The notes under the pieces are model-generated. The model was not told where the DNA came from. It saw nothing but the letters and a program-made list of their open reading frames with translations, and ran no database searches. Below are positions 1 through 9,193 of a stretch of DNA of 64,000 nucleotides, piece after piece. Made by a program: the position numbers and the translations under genes. This stretch comes from Pandoraea pulmonicola (lineage in GTDB: Bacteria; Pseudomonadota; Gammaproteobacteria; Burkholderiales; Burkholderiaceae). The DNA lies in assembly GCF_000815105.2 (NCBI RefSeq), contig NZ_CP010310.2, positions 4,216,001 through 4,280,000 on the forward strand, in the 5' to 3' direction. Each line of letters begins with the position of its first letter. Position 1 is the stretch's first letter.

Positions 1-287
1 CGTGAAGACGCCGGATGGAAGGTGGGCCGCGGCAGGATCTCATCCTGGATCAGATACAGCATGCGCGTGACCGGCTCGGCCAGTTCCTGCGCCCGCGCGG
101 TCGGCTCCATGCCGCGTGCGGAGCGCACGAAGAGCGGATCGTCGAACATCAGGCGCAATTTCGAGAGCGCAAAGCTCATGGCCGGCTGGCTCAATCCGAG
201 CACGATCCCCGCCTGCGTCACGCTGCGCGTGCGCATCATCGCATCGAAGGCCTTGAGCAGATTCAGGTCGACTTGGTGTATGTCCAT
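1..287 (-). CDS. LysR-family regulator, N-terminal part (runs off window)
   Basis: The 95 visible residues form the winged helix-turn-helix of a LysR regulator. They open MDIHQVDLNLLKAF and continue through the recognition region (SVTQAG...LSQPAMSFALSKLR) to the FVRSARGMEPTA turn. The effector-binding domain lies beyond the left edge. The gene diverges from the dehydratase operon that starts at 439, and a LysR-type box sits in the shared promoter, so it is very likely the operon's activator. The start at 287 gives the usual length ahead of the HTH; the nearby ATG at 298 is out of frame. Confidence 0.9.
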   Translation of the reverse strand, partial: MDIHQVDLNLLKAFDAMMRTRSVTQAGIVLGLSQPAMSFALSKLRLMFDDPLFVRSARGMEPTARAQELAEPVTRMLYLIQDEILPRPTFHPASS

Positions 288-292
288 CGAAT

Positions 293-307
293 ATCCATAT
301 TTTGGAT
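293..307. promoter_or_regulatory. LysR-type operator in divergent promoter
   Basis: ATCCA-tattt-TGGAT is a perfect 5-bp inverted repeat. It contains the T-N11-A spacing (T294 to A306) typical of LysR binding sites. It lies just upstream of the LysR start and about 23 bp before the putative -35 of the rightward operon. Binding by the divergent LysR protein is inferred from this layout. Confidence 0.55.
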
Positions 308-329
308 TTACCAAATAAATTGAATCGAA

Positions 330-358
330 TTGACGGATTATATTCGGCTACCTAGCAT
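330..358 (+). promoter_or_regulatory. Putative sigma-70 promoter of the aconitase X operon
   Basis: A TTGACG -35 element (330-335) is followed after 17 bp by TAGCAT (353-358), which matches the -10 consensus at four of six bases. It points into the dehydratase gene at 439. It is a by-eye call. Confidence 0.4.
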
Positions 359-438
359 GAGTCACCGTCTTCGAGAGGCCCCGAAGAGTGCGTCCGGGAC
401 GGCGTTTTTCACCAAAAAAACGTTGGAGTGAGACAACC

Positions 439-2139
439 ATGCCTCGTCGTTTGCGAAGCAATTTCCCCCGTGGTTCCTATCTGTGGGCGGTGCGTGCCGC
501 TCAGTGGCGCGCCCTCGGCATCGCCGAAGAAGATCTCGAAAAACCGAAGATCGCCATCGTCAACTCGTCTTCCGAACTCGCCAGTTGCTTCAGCCATCTC
601 GATGGCGTGGCCGCCGCCCTCAAGGAAGCCATCCGAGCCGCCGGCGCCCTGCCCTTCGAGATTCGCACGGCCGCGCCGAGCGACTTCATTACCGGCGCTG
701 GTGCACGCGGCGCCTACATCCTGTCGGCCCGCGATCTCGTTACCAACGACATCGAAGTCGCCGTCGAAGGCGCGCTGCTCGACGGCATGGTATGCCTCGC
801 CTCGTGCGACAAGACCGTGCCCGGTCAGTTGATGGCCGCCGCCCGACTCGACATCCCCAGCCTCATCGTCGCCTGCGGTTACCAGGCGAGCGGCGAATAT
901 CGCGGCAAGCACGTCGATATCGAAGACGTGTTCGTCGGCGCCATGCACGTCGTGACCGGCGACCTGCCGGTCGATGAACTCGTCGGCATGAGCCGCAACG
1001 CCATCCGCGGACCGGGCGTGTGCTCGGGCCTCGGCACGGCGAACTCGATGCACCTCGTGTGCGAAGCCCTCGGCATGGCGCTGCCCGGCAGCACGCCGGT
1101 GGCGGCCAACAGCGCGCGGATGTTCGAGACGGTGCGCGAGGCAGGCAAGCGTATCGTCGAGATGGTCGAGGCCGATCTCACGCCGCGCCGGATTCTCACC
1201 CCCGGCGCGTTTGCCAACGCCGCCATGGCGGTGCTCGCCGTGGGCGGCTCGATCAACAGCGTCAAGCACCTGCAGGCAGTCGCCGCCGAAGCGCAGTGCG
1301 ACGTCGACGTCTATCACCTGTTCGAATCGCTGGCCGACCGGATTCCCGTGCTCACGGGCATCCGCCCCGTCGGCGAGGACACCATCGAGGCGTTCGACGC
1401 CGCCGGCGGCTCACGCGGCGTACTGCGCCGTCTGCTGCCGTGGCTGCACGGCGATGCGCTCACCGTCAGTGGCACGACCATGGCGCAGAACGTGCAGGAC
1501 GCGCCGATTCACGACGACGACGTGATCCGCCCGATCGAGCGCCCCTTCGCGTCGCGCCCGGCCATCGTGTTGCTGCGCGGCAACCTCGCGCCGGAAGCGG
1601 GCATCGTGAAGTTCGGCATCTCGCCCGACAAGGCGCGTCGCTTCGAAGGCTCGGCGCTTTGCTTCGATACGTCGGACGCCGCCATCGAGGCGCTGCGTCG
1701 CGGCGACATTCGTCCGGGTCACGTGGTAGTGATGCGCGGAGCAGGCGTGTGCGGCGGCCCGGCCATGGGCGGCGGCGCGTCGCGCGTGGTGTTCGCCATC
1801 GACGGCGCCGGACTGAGCGAGTCGGTCGCACTGCTCACCGACGGCCATCTCTCCGGGCTCGTGTGCAAGGGGCTCGTGGTGGCGGAGATCGCTCCCGAAG
1901 CCGCCACCGGCGGCCCGCTGGCGCTCGTGCGCGATGGCGACACCATCGTCATCGATCTCGATACGCGACGCTGCGATGCGTTGCTCGACGAGGCGCAATG
2001 GGCCGAGCGCCGCGAACAGTGGCGCGCACCGGCGGCCAGCGCCCAACGCGGCTGGCTGAAGCTGTATCGCGAGAACGTCTCGTCGATGCCGCGGGGCGCC
2101 GTGCTGAGCGGTCGCAGCGACGACGGAGAACACGCATGA
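439..2139 (+). CDS. IlvD/Edd-family dehydratase
   Basis: This is a 566-residue iron-sulfur dehydratase of the dihydroxy-acid/6-phosphogluconate/sugar-acid dehydratase family. The three cysteine positions of the cluster-binding family are present: Cys50 (SELASCFSH), Cys123 (SCDKTVPG) and Cys195 (GVCSGLGTANSM). The C-terminal active-site segment reads DGHLSGLVCKG, where canonical enzymes have GRFSGGT, so it is a divergent subfamily and not housekeeping IlvD. I chose the ATG at 439 because GGAG (425-428) precedes it at good spacing; an in-frame ATG at 388 has no such site. It is the first gene of the operon and overlaps the transporter by 3 bp. It probably dehydrates a hydroxylated acid; the substrate is unknown. 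Confidence 0.85.
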   Translation: MPRRLRSNFPRGSYLWAVRAAQWRALGIAEEDLEKPKIAIVNSSSELASCFSHLDGVAAALKEAIRAAGALPFEIRTAAPSDFITGAGARGAYILSARDLVTNDIEVAVEGALLDGMVCLASCDKTVPGQLMAAARLDIPSLIVACGYQASGEYRGKHVDIEDVFVGAMHVVTGDLPVDELVGMSRNAIRGPGVCSGLGTANSMHLVCEALGMALPGSTPVAANSARMFETVREAGKRIVEMVEADLTPRRILTPGAFANAAMAVLAVGGSINSVKHLQAVAAEAQCDVDVYHLFESLADRIPVLTGIRPVGEDTIEAFDAAGGSRGVLRRLLPWLHGDALTVSGTTMAQNVQDAPIHDDDVIRPIERPFASRPAIVLLRGNLAPEAGIVKFGISPDKARRFEGSALCFDTSDAAIEALRRGDIRPGHVVVMRGAGVCGGPAMGGGASRVVFAIDGAGLSESVALLTDGHLSGLVCKGLVVAEIAPEAATGGPLALVRDGDTIVIDLDTRRCDALLDEAQWAERREQWRAPAASAQRGWLKLYRENVSSMPRGAVLSGRSDDGEHA

Positions 2140-3503
2140 GCGCCCCGGCCGCGGTCGACGTCGATCAGATCGTCGAGACACAGAAGGTCGGCGGTTTCTC
2201 GATTCGCATCATCGTTCTGATGGGGCTGATGATGCTCACCGAGGGCTACGACCTCGGCGCCCTGTCGTTCGCCGCACCGGCCATCGGCCGCGCCTGGGGC
2301 ATCGACCGCGGGGCGCTCGGCCCGGCGTTCGGTGCGTTCGTCTTCGGCACGATGCTCGGGGCGTTCGTCCTCGGTTACCTGGGCGACGTGATCGGACGCA
2401 AGCGCGCGATTCTCGTCGGTTCGAGCATTCTCGCCGTGTTCACGCTGGCCGTGGTGTTCGCGAGCGACCTGCGCACGCTGCTCGTGCTGCGCTTCATCGC
2501 GGGTGTCGGCATCGGCGGCGTCGTGCCCAACGCCATCGCGTACATGACGGAATTCGCGCCGCGCCGCCTGCGTGCCACGTGGGTCACGCTGATGTACACG
2601 GGATACAGCGTGGGCACCGGTCTGGGCGGCTTGGTCGCCGCGTGGATGATTCCGCACTTCGGCTGGCAGGCGATCTTCGTCATCGGCGGGGTGGGGCCGT
2701 TGCTGGCCGCCGTCATGCTGGTGCTCTGGGTGCCGGAGTCGATCCGCTTTCTCGCGCTCAAGAGGCGCCGCGCCGACGAGATCGCCCGCGTCGCCGCGCG
2801 GCTTCATCCCGGCAAGGTCTTCAACGCACAGATGCGGTACGTGGTCGGCAGCGAGGCGTCGGGCACGCAGCACGCCCGTCTGCGGGAACTCCTTGCCGGC
2901 CGACTGCGGCGCATCACCCCCATGCTGTGGGCCGTCTACGTGGCGAACTCGATGGCGCTGTTCTTCCTCGTGAGCTGGCTGCCGATGCTCATCGAAGCCA
3001 TCGGCGTGCCGCCGGCGCGTGCGGCACTCGTATCCAGCGCCTTTTCCGTCGGCGGCACCATCGGCGGGCTGGCGTTGATGCGCTTCGTCGACACGCGTGG
3101 CGCGCTGATCGTCGCGGTGCTGCCGGTGATCGGCTGCCCGCTCGTGGCCGCCCTCGGCTCGGGTATCCCGGAAAGCGCCCTGATCGCAGCGGTCTTCATG
3201 ATCGGCTTTTGCGTCGTCGGCGCGCAGTTCGGCCTGAACGCCGTGGCGGCGATGGTCTATCCCACGGCCTTGCGCGCCAAGGGCGTGGGCGTGGCGGTCG
3301 GCATTCAGAAGATCGGCGCCATCGCGGGCCCGGTCATCGGCGGCGCCCTGCTCTCGCTTCACTGGCCCGTCAGCGCGCTGTTCTACTTCGGCGCCGTGCC
3401 GGTCGGCCTTGTGGCGATCTTCGCCTTCGCACTCGGCATGCTCCATCGCCACGACGGCGGCGAGCCGGAAGACGCCGCGCCGCATCCCGCCAGGTCCGCG
3501 TAA
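2136..3503 (+). CDS. AAHS-type MFS transporter (first copy)
   Basis: This is a 455-residue, 12-helix inner-membrane permease. It has the MFS loop motif after helix 2 (GYLGDVIGRKRA) and the early TEGYDLGALS segment typical of aromatic-acid:proton symporters. The ATG overlaps the dehydratase stop (ATGA), so the two are translationally coupled. It should import the acid that the operon degrades. It is clearly paralogous to the transporter at 7746: both share RATWVTLM, GWQAIF and PESxRFL blocks. The substrate cannot be read from sequence. Confidence 0.88.
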   Translation: MSAPAAVDVDQIVETQKVGGFSIRIIVLMGLMMLTEGYDLGALSFAAPAIGRAWGIDRGALGPAFGAFVFGTMLGAFVLGYLGDVIGRKRAILVGSSILAVFTLAVVFASDLRTLLVLRFIAGVGIGGVVPNAIAYMTEFAPRRLRATWVTLMYTGYSVGTGLGGLVAAWMIPHFGWQAIFVIGGVGPLLAAVMLVLWVPESIRFLALKRRRADEIARVAARLHPGKVFNAQMRYVVGSEASGTQHARLRELLAGRLRRITPMLWAVYVANSMALFFLVSWLPMLIEAIGVPPARAALVSSAFSVGGTIGGLALMRFVDTRGALIVAVLPVIGCPLVAALGSGIPESALIAAVFMIGFCVVGAQFGLNAVAAMVYPTALRAKGVGVAVGIQKIGAIAGPVIGGALLSLHWPVSALFYFGAVPVGLVAIFAFALGMLHRHDGGEPEDAAPHPARSA

Positions 3504-3544
3504 GTGCACCAGCGTCACCCACAGAACATTCCACAGGAGACAAC

Positions 3545-4423
3545 ATGCTTCACGTCACTGCGATGCGCGCGTCGACGGCGAACGCGAGCCCGACGCCCGC
3601 CGACTTCGTCGGCCTCGTGCACGACTTCGATACCGCGGCGCCAGTTGGCCCCGACACCGCGCGCGCCATCGACGACGCGATGACGCGCTACGGCGTGCTC
3701 GTGTTTCGCGGGCAGTCGCTCACGCCGCGGCAGCAGCTCGACTTCGCCAGCGCGCTCGGCCCGCTCGACGTCGGCTTCAAGCGCGTGGCCAGGCCGCACA
3801 ACCGCCTCGGCCACGACACGCTCGCCGACATCTCCAATCTCGACGAGAGCGGCGCGATCGCCAGTCGCGAGCATCGCCGCATCGTCGGCAACATCGCCAA
3901 CCAGTTGTGGCACAGCGACAGTTCGTTCCAGCGCCCCTCGGCCCGCTACTCGATGCTCTACGCCGTGGTGGTGCCGCCCGTGGGCGGAGAGACGGAGTTC
4001 GCCGACATGCGTGCCGCGTTCGAAGCGTTGCCGGCCGATCAGCAGGCGTCGCTGCGCGAACTGGAGGCCGAGCACGATGCCCTGCACTCGCGCTTCTTTC
4101 TCGGCGACACCGAGTACGACGACGCGCAGCGCGCCGCGATTCCACCGACGGTCTGGCCGCTGGTGCGCCGGCATCCGGGCGGGCGGTCGTCGCTCTTCAT
4201 CGGCGCGCATGCGAGTCGCATTCTCGACATGACGCTCGCCGAAGGCCGCATGTTGCTGCTCGATCTGCTCGAGCACGCCACGCAGCCGGCGTTCGTCTAT
4301 CGACACACGTGGCAGCCCGGCGATCTGGTGATGTGGGACAACCGCTGCACGTTGCATCGCGGCCGGCGCTTCGATCTCTCGCAGCGCCGCGAGTTGCGAC
4401 GCGCCACCACGCTCGATGCCTGA
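3545..4423 (+). CDS. TauD/TfdA-family Fe(II)/2-oxoglutarate dioxygenase
   Basis: This 292-residue protein has the double-stranded beta-helix iron site. His123 and Asp125 lie in LWHSDSSF, and the distal His271 in CTLHRGRRF; the arginines that follow in the C-terminal tail would bind 2-oxoglutarate. The length is normal for TauD/TfdA. An AGGAGA site (3535-3540) precedes the ATG. Family members hydroxylate or cleave small acids such as taurine or aryloxyacetates. Here it sits between a transporter and aconitase X. It may therefore introduce the hydroxyl group that a dehydratase of this operon later removes, but that is inference. Confidence 0.87.
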   Translation: MLHVTAMRASTANASPTPADFVGLVHDFDTAAPVGPDTARAIDDAMTRYGVLVFRGQSLTPRQQLDFASALGPLDVGFKRVARPHNRLGHDTLADISNLDESGAIASREHRRIVGNIANQLWHSDSSFQRPSARYSMLYAVVVPPVGGETEFADMRAAFEALPADQQASLRELEAEHDALHSRFFLGDTEYDDAQRAAIPPTVWPLVRRHPGGRSSLFIGAHASRILDMTLAEGRMLLLDLLEHATQPAFVYRHTWQPGDLVMWDNRCTLHRGRRFDLSQRRELRRATTLDA

Positions 4424-4493
4424 GACGCCTGGACGTCCACGACCCACGCTAATTTCGCCCCCGTCATCGGTCTTCACCAAGGAGTTTCCTCTC

Positions 4494-5783
4494 ATGCAAT
4501 TGACCTCCGACGAGCAAGCCATGCTCGACGGCGCCCAAGGCCCCGCCGTACAAAAGGCCATGGATCTGCTGGTGCGCTATGGCGAGGCGCTCGGTGCCGA
4601 GCGCCTCGTCGACACCAACAACGTGTGCGGCACGCTGGGCGCCACCACGCCGTTCCTGCGTGACTTCGGCACGCGCGGCGGCGCGCTCGATCTCGACGCC
4701 GTGTTCTCCGAGTTCAACCTGGACAGCGCCGAAGTCGTGCCCGTGCCGCCGATGAAGGCCTACAGCAGCCATCTCCAGCAGGGCTTCGATCCCGAGCACG
4801 CCGAGCGACAGGGCATTGCGCCGGAAGTCGTCAAGCTGTATCGCGCGGGAGAGGCGTACGCCGGCCGGCTCGGCGTGCAACCGCTGCACACGTGCGCCCC
4901 CTACCAAGTCGGCAACGTGCCCGTGCGCGGCGAGCATTGCGCCTGGATGGAATCGTCGGCCGTGGTGTACATCAACGCGGTGCTCGGCGCGCGCAGCAAC
5001 GCCGAAGGACGCGAGAGCGCGGGCGCCGCCATGGTCACCGGCAAGATCCCGTACTGGGGCCTGCACCTCACGGAGAACCGCTACGGCACCGACCTCGTGC
5101 AGGTGGACGTGCCGATCGACAACGTCTTCGAATGGGGACTGCTCGGCTATTACGTCGGCGAAGTCGTCTCGGAGGGCATTCCCGTGGTGCAGGGCATTCA
5201 CGGGCCGGCCAACCTGCCGCGCTTGAAGCACTTCGGCGCCGCGGCCGCGTCCTCCGGCGGCGTCGAGATGTATCACATCGTCGGCATGACGCCCGAGGCG
5301 CGCACGCTCGACGAAGCGTTGGGCCCGCGCAAGCCGCGCCAGACGCTGCGCTACGGCCCCGCCGAACGACGTCTCGCCTACGAGCACGTGAACACCACCG
5401 CGCGCGATCGCGACGTCGACTTCGTGATGCTCGGCTGCCCACACTACTCCATCGAACAGATCTGGGAAGTCTGCCAACTGCTCGAAGGCCAGAAGGTGCA
5501 CGAGAACACCGAACTGTGGATCTTCACGCCGCGCGCCACACGGCAACTGGCGGACCAGGCGGGCTACACGCGAATCATCGAAGCGGCCGGTGCGCACCTG
5601 ATGAGCGACACGTGCTCCGCGCTCGGACGCGTCATGCCCAAGGGAACGCGCGTGGCCGCCGTCGACTCGGCCAAGCAGGCGCATTACCTGCCGGCCATCA
5701 TGAACATTCAGGCATGGTGCGGCACCACCGCCGAGTGCATTTCGGCCGCCGTCAGCGGTCGCTGGACAGGAGCGCTGGCATGA
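4494..5783 (+). CDS. Aconitase X large (catalytic) subunit
   Basis: This 429-residue protein matches the AcnX catalytic domain, and the swivel domain is encoded separately by the next gene (the split form). Recognisable parts are NNVCGTLGATTPF (Cys45), GNVPVRGEHCAWMESSA, GIHGPANLPRLKHFGAA, MLGCPHYS (Cys315) and SDTCSALG (Cys374). The three cysteines are good candidates for Fe-S ligands. Characterised bacterial AcnX proteins dehydrate cis-3-hydroxy-L-proline, and an archaeal one dehydrates mevalonate 5-phosphate. The ATG at 4494 follows AAGGAG; an upstream in-frame start at 4416 would overlap the dioxygenase and lacks support. No pyrroline-2-carboxylate reductase gene is present, so the hydroxyproline role is uncertain here. 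Confidence 0.88.
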   Translation: MQLTSDEQAMLDGAQGPAVQKAMDLLVRYGEALGAERLVDTNNVCGTLGATTPFLRDFGTRGGALDLDAVFSEFNLDSAEVVPVPPMKAYSSHLQQGFDPEHAERQGIAPEVVKLYRAGEAYAGRLGVQPLHTCAPYQVGNVPVRGEHCAWMESSAVVYINAVLGARSNAEGRESAGAAMVTGKIPYWGLHLTENRYGTDLVQVDVPIDNVFEWGLLGYYVGEVVSEGIPVVQGIHGPANLPRLKHFGAAAASSGGVEMYHIVGMTPEARTLDEALGPRKPRQTLRYGPAERRLAYEHVNTTARDRDVDFVMLGCPHYSIEQIWEVCQLLEGQKVHENTELWIFTPRATRQLADQAGYTRIIEAAGAHLMSDTCSALGRVMPKGTRVAAVDSAKQAHYLPAIMNIQAWCGTTAECISAAVSGRWTGALA

Positions 5784-6274
5784 GCACCACAACGCAGATC
5801 AAGCCACAGGACGCCTCGCAAACTTCCGGCACTCGCGAGACGCAGACCTTCGTGCTGCATGGCCGGCACGTCGTCGGCGGCCGCGCCGAGGGCGAAGCGC
5901 TCGTCACGCGCGATCGCATCTCCGGCTGGGGCGGTATCGACCCGCGCACCGGCACGGTCATCGAGACGCGCCACGAACTTCGCGGCGTGAGCTTCGCCGG
6001 CAAGGTGCTGGTGTTCCCCGGCGCGAAAGGCTCGTCGGGATGGTCGAGCCAGTTCCACATCGCACGGCTGGCCGGCACCGCGCCCATTGCCATGCTGTTC
6101 AACGAGATGACGACCAAGATGGCGCTCGGCGCCGTCGTCACGCACGCCCCCGCGCTGACCGACTTCGATCGCGATCCGCTCTCGCTCATCCAGACAGGTG
6201 ACTGGGTGGTCGTCGACGCCGATCGCGGCGTGGTCGAAGTGACCCGGCGCGTCGCAACCCCTTCCCTGACCTAG
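5780..6274 (+). CDS. Aconitase X small (swivel, DUF126) subunit
   Basis: This 164-residue protein carries the swivel domain of aconitase X. Its active-site loop FPGAKGSSGWSS (residues 79-90) supplies the PGxxGSS motif, and NEMTTKMALGAVVTHAPAL follows. A roughly 20-residue polar N-terminal extension precedes the domain. Its ATG overlaps the stop of the large subunit, as expected for a 1:1 complex. It acts in the cytoplasm with the 4494-5783 product. Confidence 0.88.
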   Translation: MSTTTQIKPQDASQTSGTRETQTFVLHGRHVVGGRAEGEALVTRDRISGWGGIDPRTGTVIETRHELRGVSFAGKVLVFPGAKGSSGWSSQFHIARLAGTAPIAMLFNEMTTKMALGAVVTHAPALTDFDRDPLSLIQTGDWVVVDADRGVVEVTRRVATPSLT

Positions 6275-6292
6275 TTTTCACTGGAGAGACCC

Positions 6293-7591
6293 TTGGACAC
6301 CAATATTCGCGTGGTACGCCGCGCGACCCACACGCCTGCGTGGCACGTCGACGCCGACATCTGCATCGTCGGCGCGGGCATCTCGGGCACTTCGGCCGCC
6401 CTCGAAGCGGCCGCGCTCGGCCGCAAGGTCGTGCTCGTCGACAGCCTGCCCGCACTCGGCGGCCAGGCCGTCAACTCGATCATCGGCACCTTCTGCGGCT
6501 TGTTCTCGAACGGACCGAAGCGCTTTCAGGTCACGCACGGGATTGCCGACGGCATCCTGCGCGACCTCGGCGCGCAAGGCGCGCTGCACTACAAGGAAGG
6601 CCCGCTCACGACCGTGGTGCTGTATGACGAAGTCGCGCTGTCGCGCTGGATCGAGCGGAAGATTCTCGAAGCGGGCGTCACCGTGATCCTCGGCGCCGTC
6701 ATCGGCCACGTCGCCACGGAGGGCCGCCGCGTGCAACGCGTGACGCTCGCCACGCGCTACGGCGACGTGCACGTCGACGCCAAGGGCTTCGTCGACGCCA
6801 GCGGCGACGCGGCGCTCGCCTGGAACGCCGGGCTGTCGTGCCGCGAGCCGGCCACGCCCGTGCACGGCACGCAAATGGTCGTGCTCGAAGGGCTCGACGA
6901 AACGCACGCGCCGACGCCGGTCGAGTTCAAGGAACGCGTGGCGAGCCGCGCGAACGCCTACGGCCTGGAGCGCAAGGACGGACTCGTGTTCTATTTCCGC
7001 GGCCGCAACATCGGCATCGCGAACATGACGCACATCGAAACGCCGCTCGAGCCGGTGGCCGCTTCCCACACGGCGCTCGTCGGCCGCGATCAGGCGGACC
7101 GCTCCTTCGAATTCCTCAAGGCGGAATACCCCGAGGTCTATCGCAACGCGCGCATTCGCAGCTACGGGCTGCCGGGCATCCGGCAAACGCGCTGGATCGT
7201 CGGCACCCACACGTTGACGTCCGACGAAGTGATCTCGGCCAGACAGTTCCCCGACGCGGTGGCGCGCACCTCGTGGCCGATCGAACTGCACGACCGTCCG
7301 GAGGGCTACGTGTGGCAACCGTTCGGCGACGACCATCTGCACACCGTGCCGCTGGGCAGCCTGCTCGCGGCGGACGCCGACAACGTGGTCGCCGCCGGCC
7401 GCTGCATCGACGCCGACGCGAGCGCGCTGTCGAGCGTGCGCGTGATGGGGCCGTGCATCGCGATGGGCGCCGCGGCGGCGCACGCGCTCGATCTGGCAGA
7501 TACGGGCAGCGTTCACGATATCGACCGCGCGGAGCTGCGCCGTCGCATCGCGGACAACGTCGAGCGGATCGACCCGCCGCATTTGTCGTGA
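6293..7591 (+). CDS. FAD-dependent oxidoreductase
   Basis: This 432-residue flavoprotein has an N-terminal dinucleotide-binding fold: VGAGISGTSAA (residues 26-36, GxGxxG) followed by the acidic VVLVD strand end and LGGQAVNS. A second FAD-contact region near the C-terminus reads NVVAAGRCIDADASALSSVRVMG. It belongs to the FAD_oxidored group of soluble oxidoreductases. Translation appears to start at TTG (6293), directly after GGAGAG (6283-6288); no ATG fits. It is the next gene after aconitase X, 18 bp downstream, so it probably oxidises an intermediate of the same pathway. Substrate and electron acceptor are unknown. Confidence 0.82.
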   Translation: MDTNIRVVRRATHTPAWHVDADICIVGAGISGTSAALEAAALGRKVVLVDSLPALGGQAVNSIIGTFCGLFSNGPKRFQVTHGIADGILRDLGAQGALHYKEGPLTTVVLYDEVALSRWIERKILEAGVTVILGAVIGHVATEGRRVQRVTLATRYGDVHVDAKGFVDASGDAALAWNAGLSCREPATPVHGTQMVVLEGLDETHAPTPVEFKERVASRANAYGLERKDGLVFYFRGRNIGIANMTHIETPLEPVAASHTALVGRDQADRSFEFLKAEYPEVYRNARIRSYGLPGIRQTRWIVGTHTLTSDEVISARQFPDAVARTSWPIELHDRPEGYVWQPFGDDHLHTVPLGSLLAADADNVVAAGRCIDADASALSSVRVMGPCIAMGAAAAHALDLADTGSVHDIDRAELRRRIADNVERIDPPHLS

Positions 7592-7745
7592 CGCGGCGCG
7601 AGCATCGCGGCAGGACGTCGTAATGACGTCATGACGTAGCGAAGTAACGACGTATTGAAACTTGCCGGGCAGGCCGCACGAAGATACGCGGCCACCCGGC
7701 TTCCTGAAGCCGGCGCTTACGGGCGATCCGGCATATGGAGGAGAC

Positions 7746-9125
7746 ATGGCAACGCTGCAATCGATGGATATTTCGCGTCTCATCGACGCACAAAAGCCCG
7801 GGCGCTTCGCATTTCTGACGATCTTCTGCGCCTGGATTCTGATGCTCACCGACGGCTACGAGCTCACCGCCCTCGCCTACGCCGCGCCGTCGCTCGTGCG
7901 CGACTGGCAGATTCCGCGCGCCGCGCTCGGCCCGGCCTTCGGCATCAACGTGTTCGGGATCATGGTCGGCTCGATCCTGTTCGGCATTCTCGGCGATCGT
8001 TACGGGCGCAAGCGCGCCCTGCTTTGGGGGGCGCTCTGGTACGGCGTGCTCACGCTCGTGACGGTCGAGGCGACCACCATCGACCATCTGCTGATCCTGC
8101 GCTTTCTCGCCGGGATAGGCATCGGCGGCGCGGTGCCCAATGCGTTCGTGCTGATCTCGGAGTTCGCACCCAAGCGGCTGCGCGCGACCTGGGTGACGCT
8201 GATGTTTACCGGCTACACGCTTGGCGCGAGCCTTGGGGGCGCCGTCGCCGCCGTGCTCGTCGGCCCGTACGGATGGCAGGCCATTTTCCTCATCGGCGGG
8301 ATCGCGCCACTCGCGGTGGCCGCCGTGCTGGCGGTGGTGATGCCCGAGTCGCTGCGCTTTCTCGTGCTCAAGGGCTGGCGTCCCGCCGAGGTCGTCCGGC
8401 TCGTGCGCAAGATCGATCCAACGGCCGACGTCGACCTGTCCACGCGCTTCTATGTCGGCGACGAACCCGCGCCCGCGCCGTTCCGTTGGGCGATGCTGTT
8501 CGAGGGACGCCTGCGCACGCTCACGCCGGTGCTGTGGCTTGCCTACATCGCCAACTCGATGGCCCTGTTCGCGCTGCAGAACTGGCTGCCGATTCTCGTG
8601 GAAGCCGTCGGCGTGCCGGCCAGGCAAGCCGCCCTGGTCTCGGCCATGTTCTCCATCGGCGGCACGGCCGGCGGGCTCGCCCTGATGCGATTCATCGACC
8701 GCTACGGCGCGCGCATGATCGTGTTCCTGCCGCTCGTCGGATGCCCGCTCGTCGCGCTGCTCGGCAGCGGCATGCCGGCGATGCTGCTGACCGCCGTGGT
8801 GTTCCTCGTAGGGTTCTGCGTGGCCGGCACACAGTCGGGGCTCAACGCCGTGGCGCCGACGGTCTACCCGAGCGCGATCCGGGGCAAGGGCACGGGCACC
8901 GCCATCGGCGTGGCCAAGGTCGGCTCGATCTCGGGGCCGATGATCGGCGGCCTGCTGCTCTCGCTGTCGCTGCCGGTCTCCACGCTGTTCGTGGCGGCCG
9001 CCGTGCCCGTCGCCGTCGTCGTACTGCTCGCCCTCGTGCTCGGGCGCACGACGCGTCATGGCGATGCGCAGGGCGGCGCGGACGAGCCGTCGGCATCGAC
9101 GGCCTCGGCCGCGGCAAAAAACTGA
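7746..9125 (+). CDS. AAHS-type MFS transporter (second copy)
   Basis: This is a 459-residue MFS permease of the same subfamily as the 2136 gene, with LTDGYELTALAYAAPS in helix 1, GILGDRYGRKRA after helix 2 and RATWVTLMFTGYTLG in helix 5. A strong GGAGGAG (7737-7743) lies just before the ATG. The 154-bp gap from the oxidoreductase could hold an internal promoter. The tail after about residue 430 is polar and alanine/serine rich. Having two related importers in one operon suggests two related substrates or an import/export pair. Confidence 0.87.
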   Translation: MATLQSMDISRLIDAQKPGRFAFLTIFCAWILMLTDGYELTALAYAAPSLVRDWQIPRAALGPAFGINVFGIMVGSILFGILGDRYGRKRALLWGALWYGVLTLVTVEATTIDHLLILRFLAGIGIGGAVPNAFVLISEFAPKRLRATWVTLMFTGYTLGASLGGAVAAVLVGPYGWQAIFLIGGIAPLAVAAVLAVVMPESLRFLVLKGWRPAEVVRLVRKIDPTADVDLSTRFYVGDEPAPAPFRWAMLFEGRLRTLTPVLWLAYIANSMALFALQNWLPILVEAVGVPARQAALVSAMFSIGGTAGGLALMRFIDRYGARMIVFLPLVGCPLVALLGSGMPAMLLTAVVFLVGFCVAGTQSGLNAVAPTVYPSAIRGKGTGTAIGVAKVGSISGPMIGGLLLSLSLPVSTLFVAAAVPVAVVVLLALVLGRTTRHGDAQGGADEPSASTASAAAKN

Positions 9126-9193
9126 CGCGCGTTCGTGGATCGCTCAGGCACACGACACAACACCCGCTCGTTACAAGACAAACAGGAGACAAC

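Noticed and set aside
1020..2138. Long open stretch in another frame that runs into the first MFS gene
   Set aside because: It is antiphase to the dehydratase, its product is arginine-rich nonsense, and the MFS protein has its own coupled ATG at 2136.
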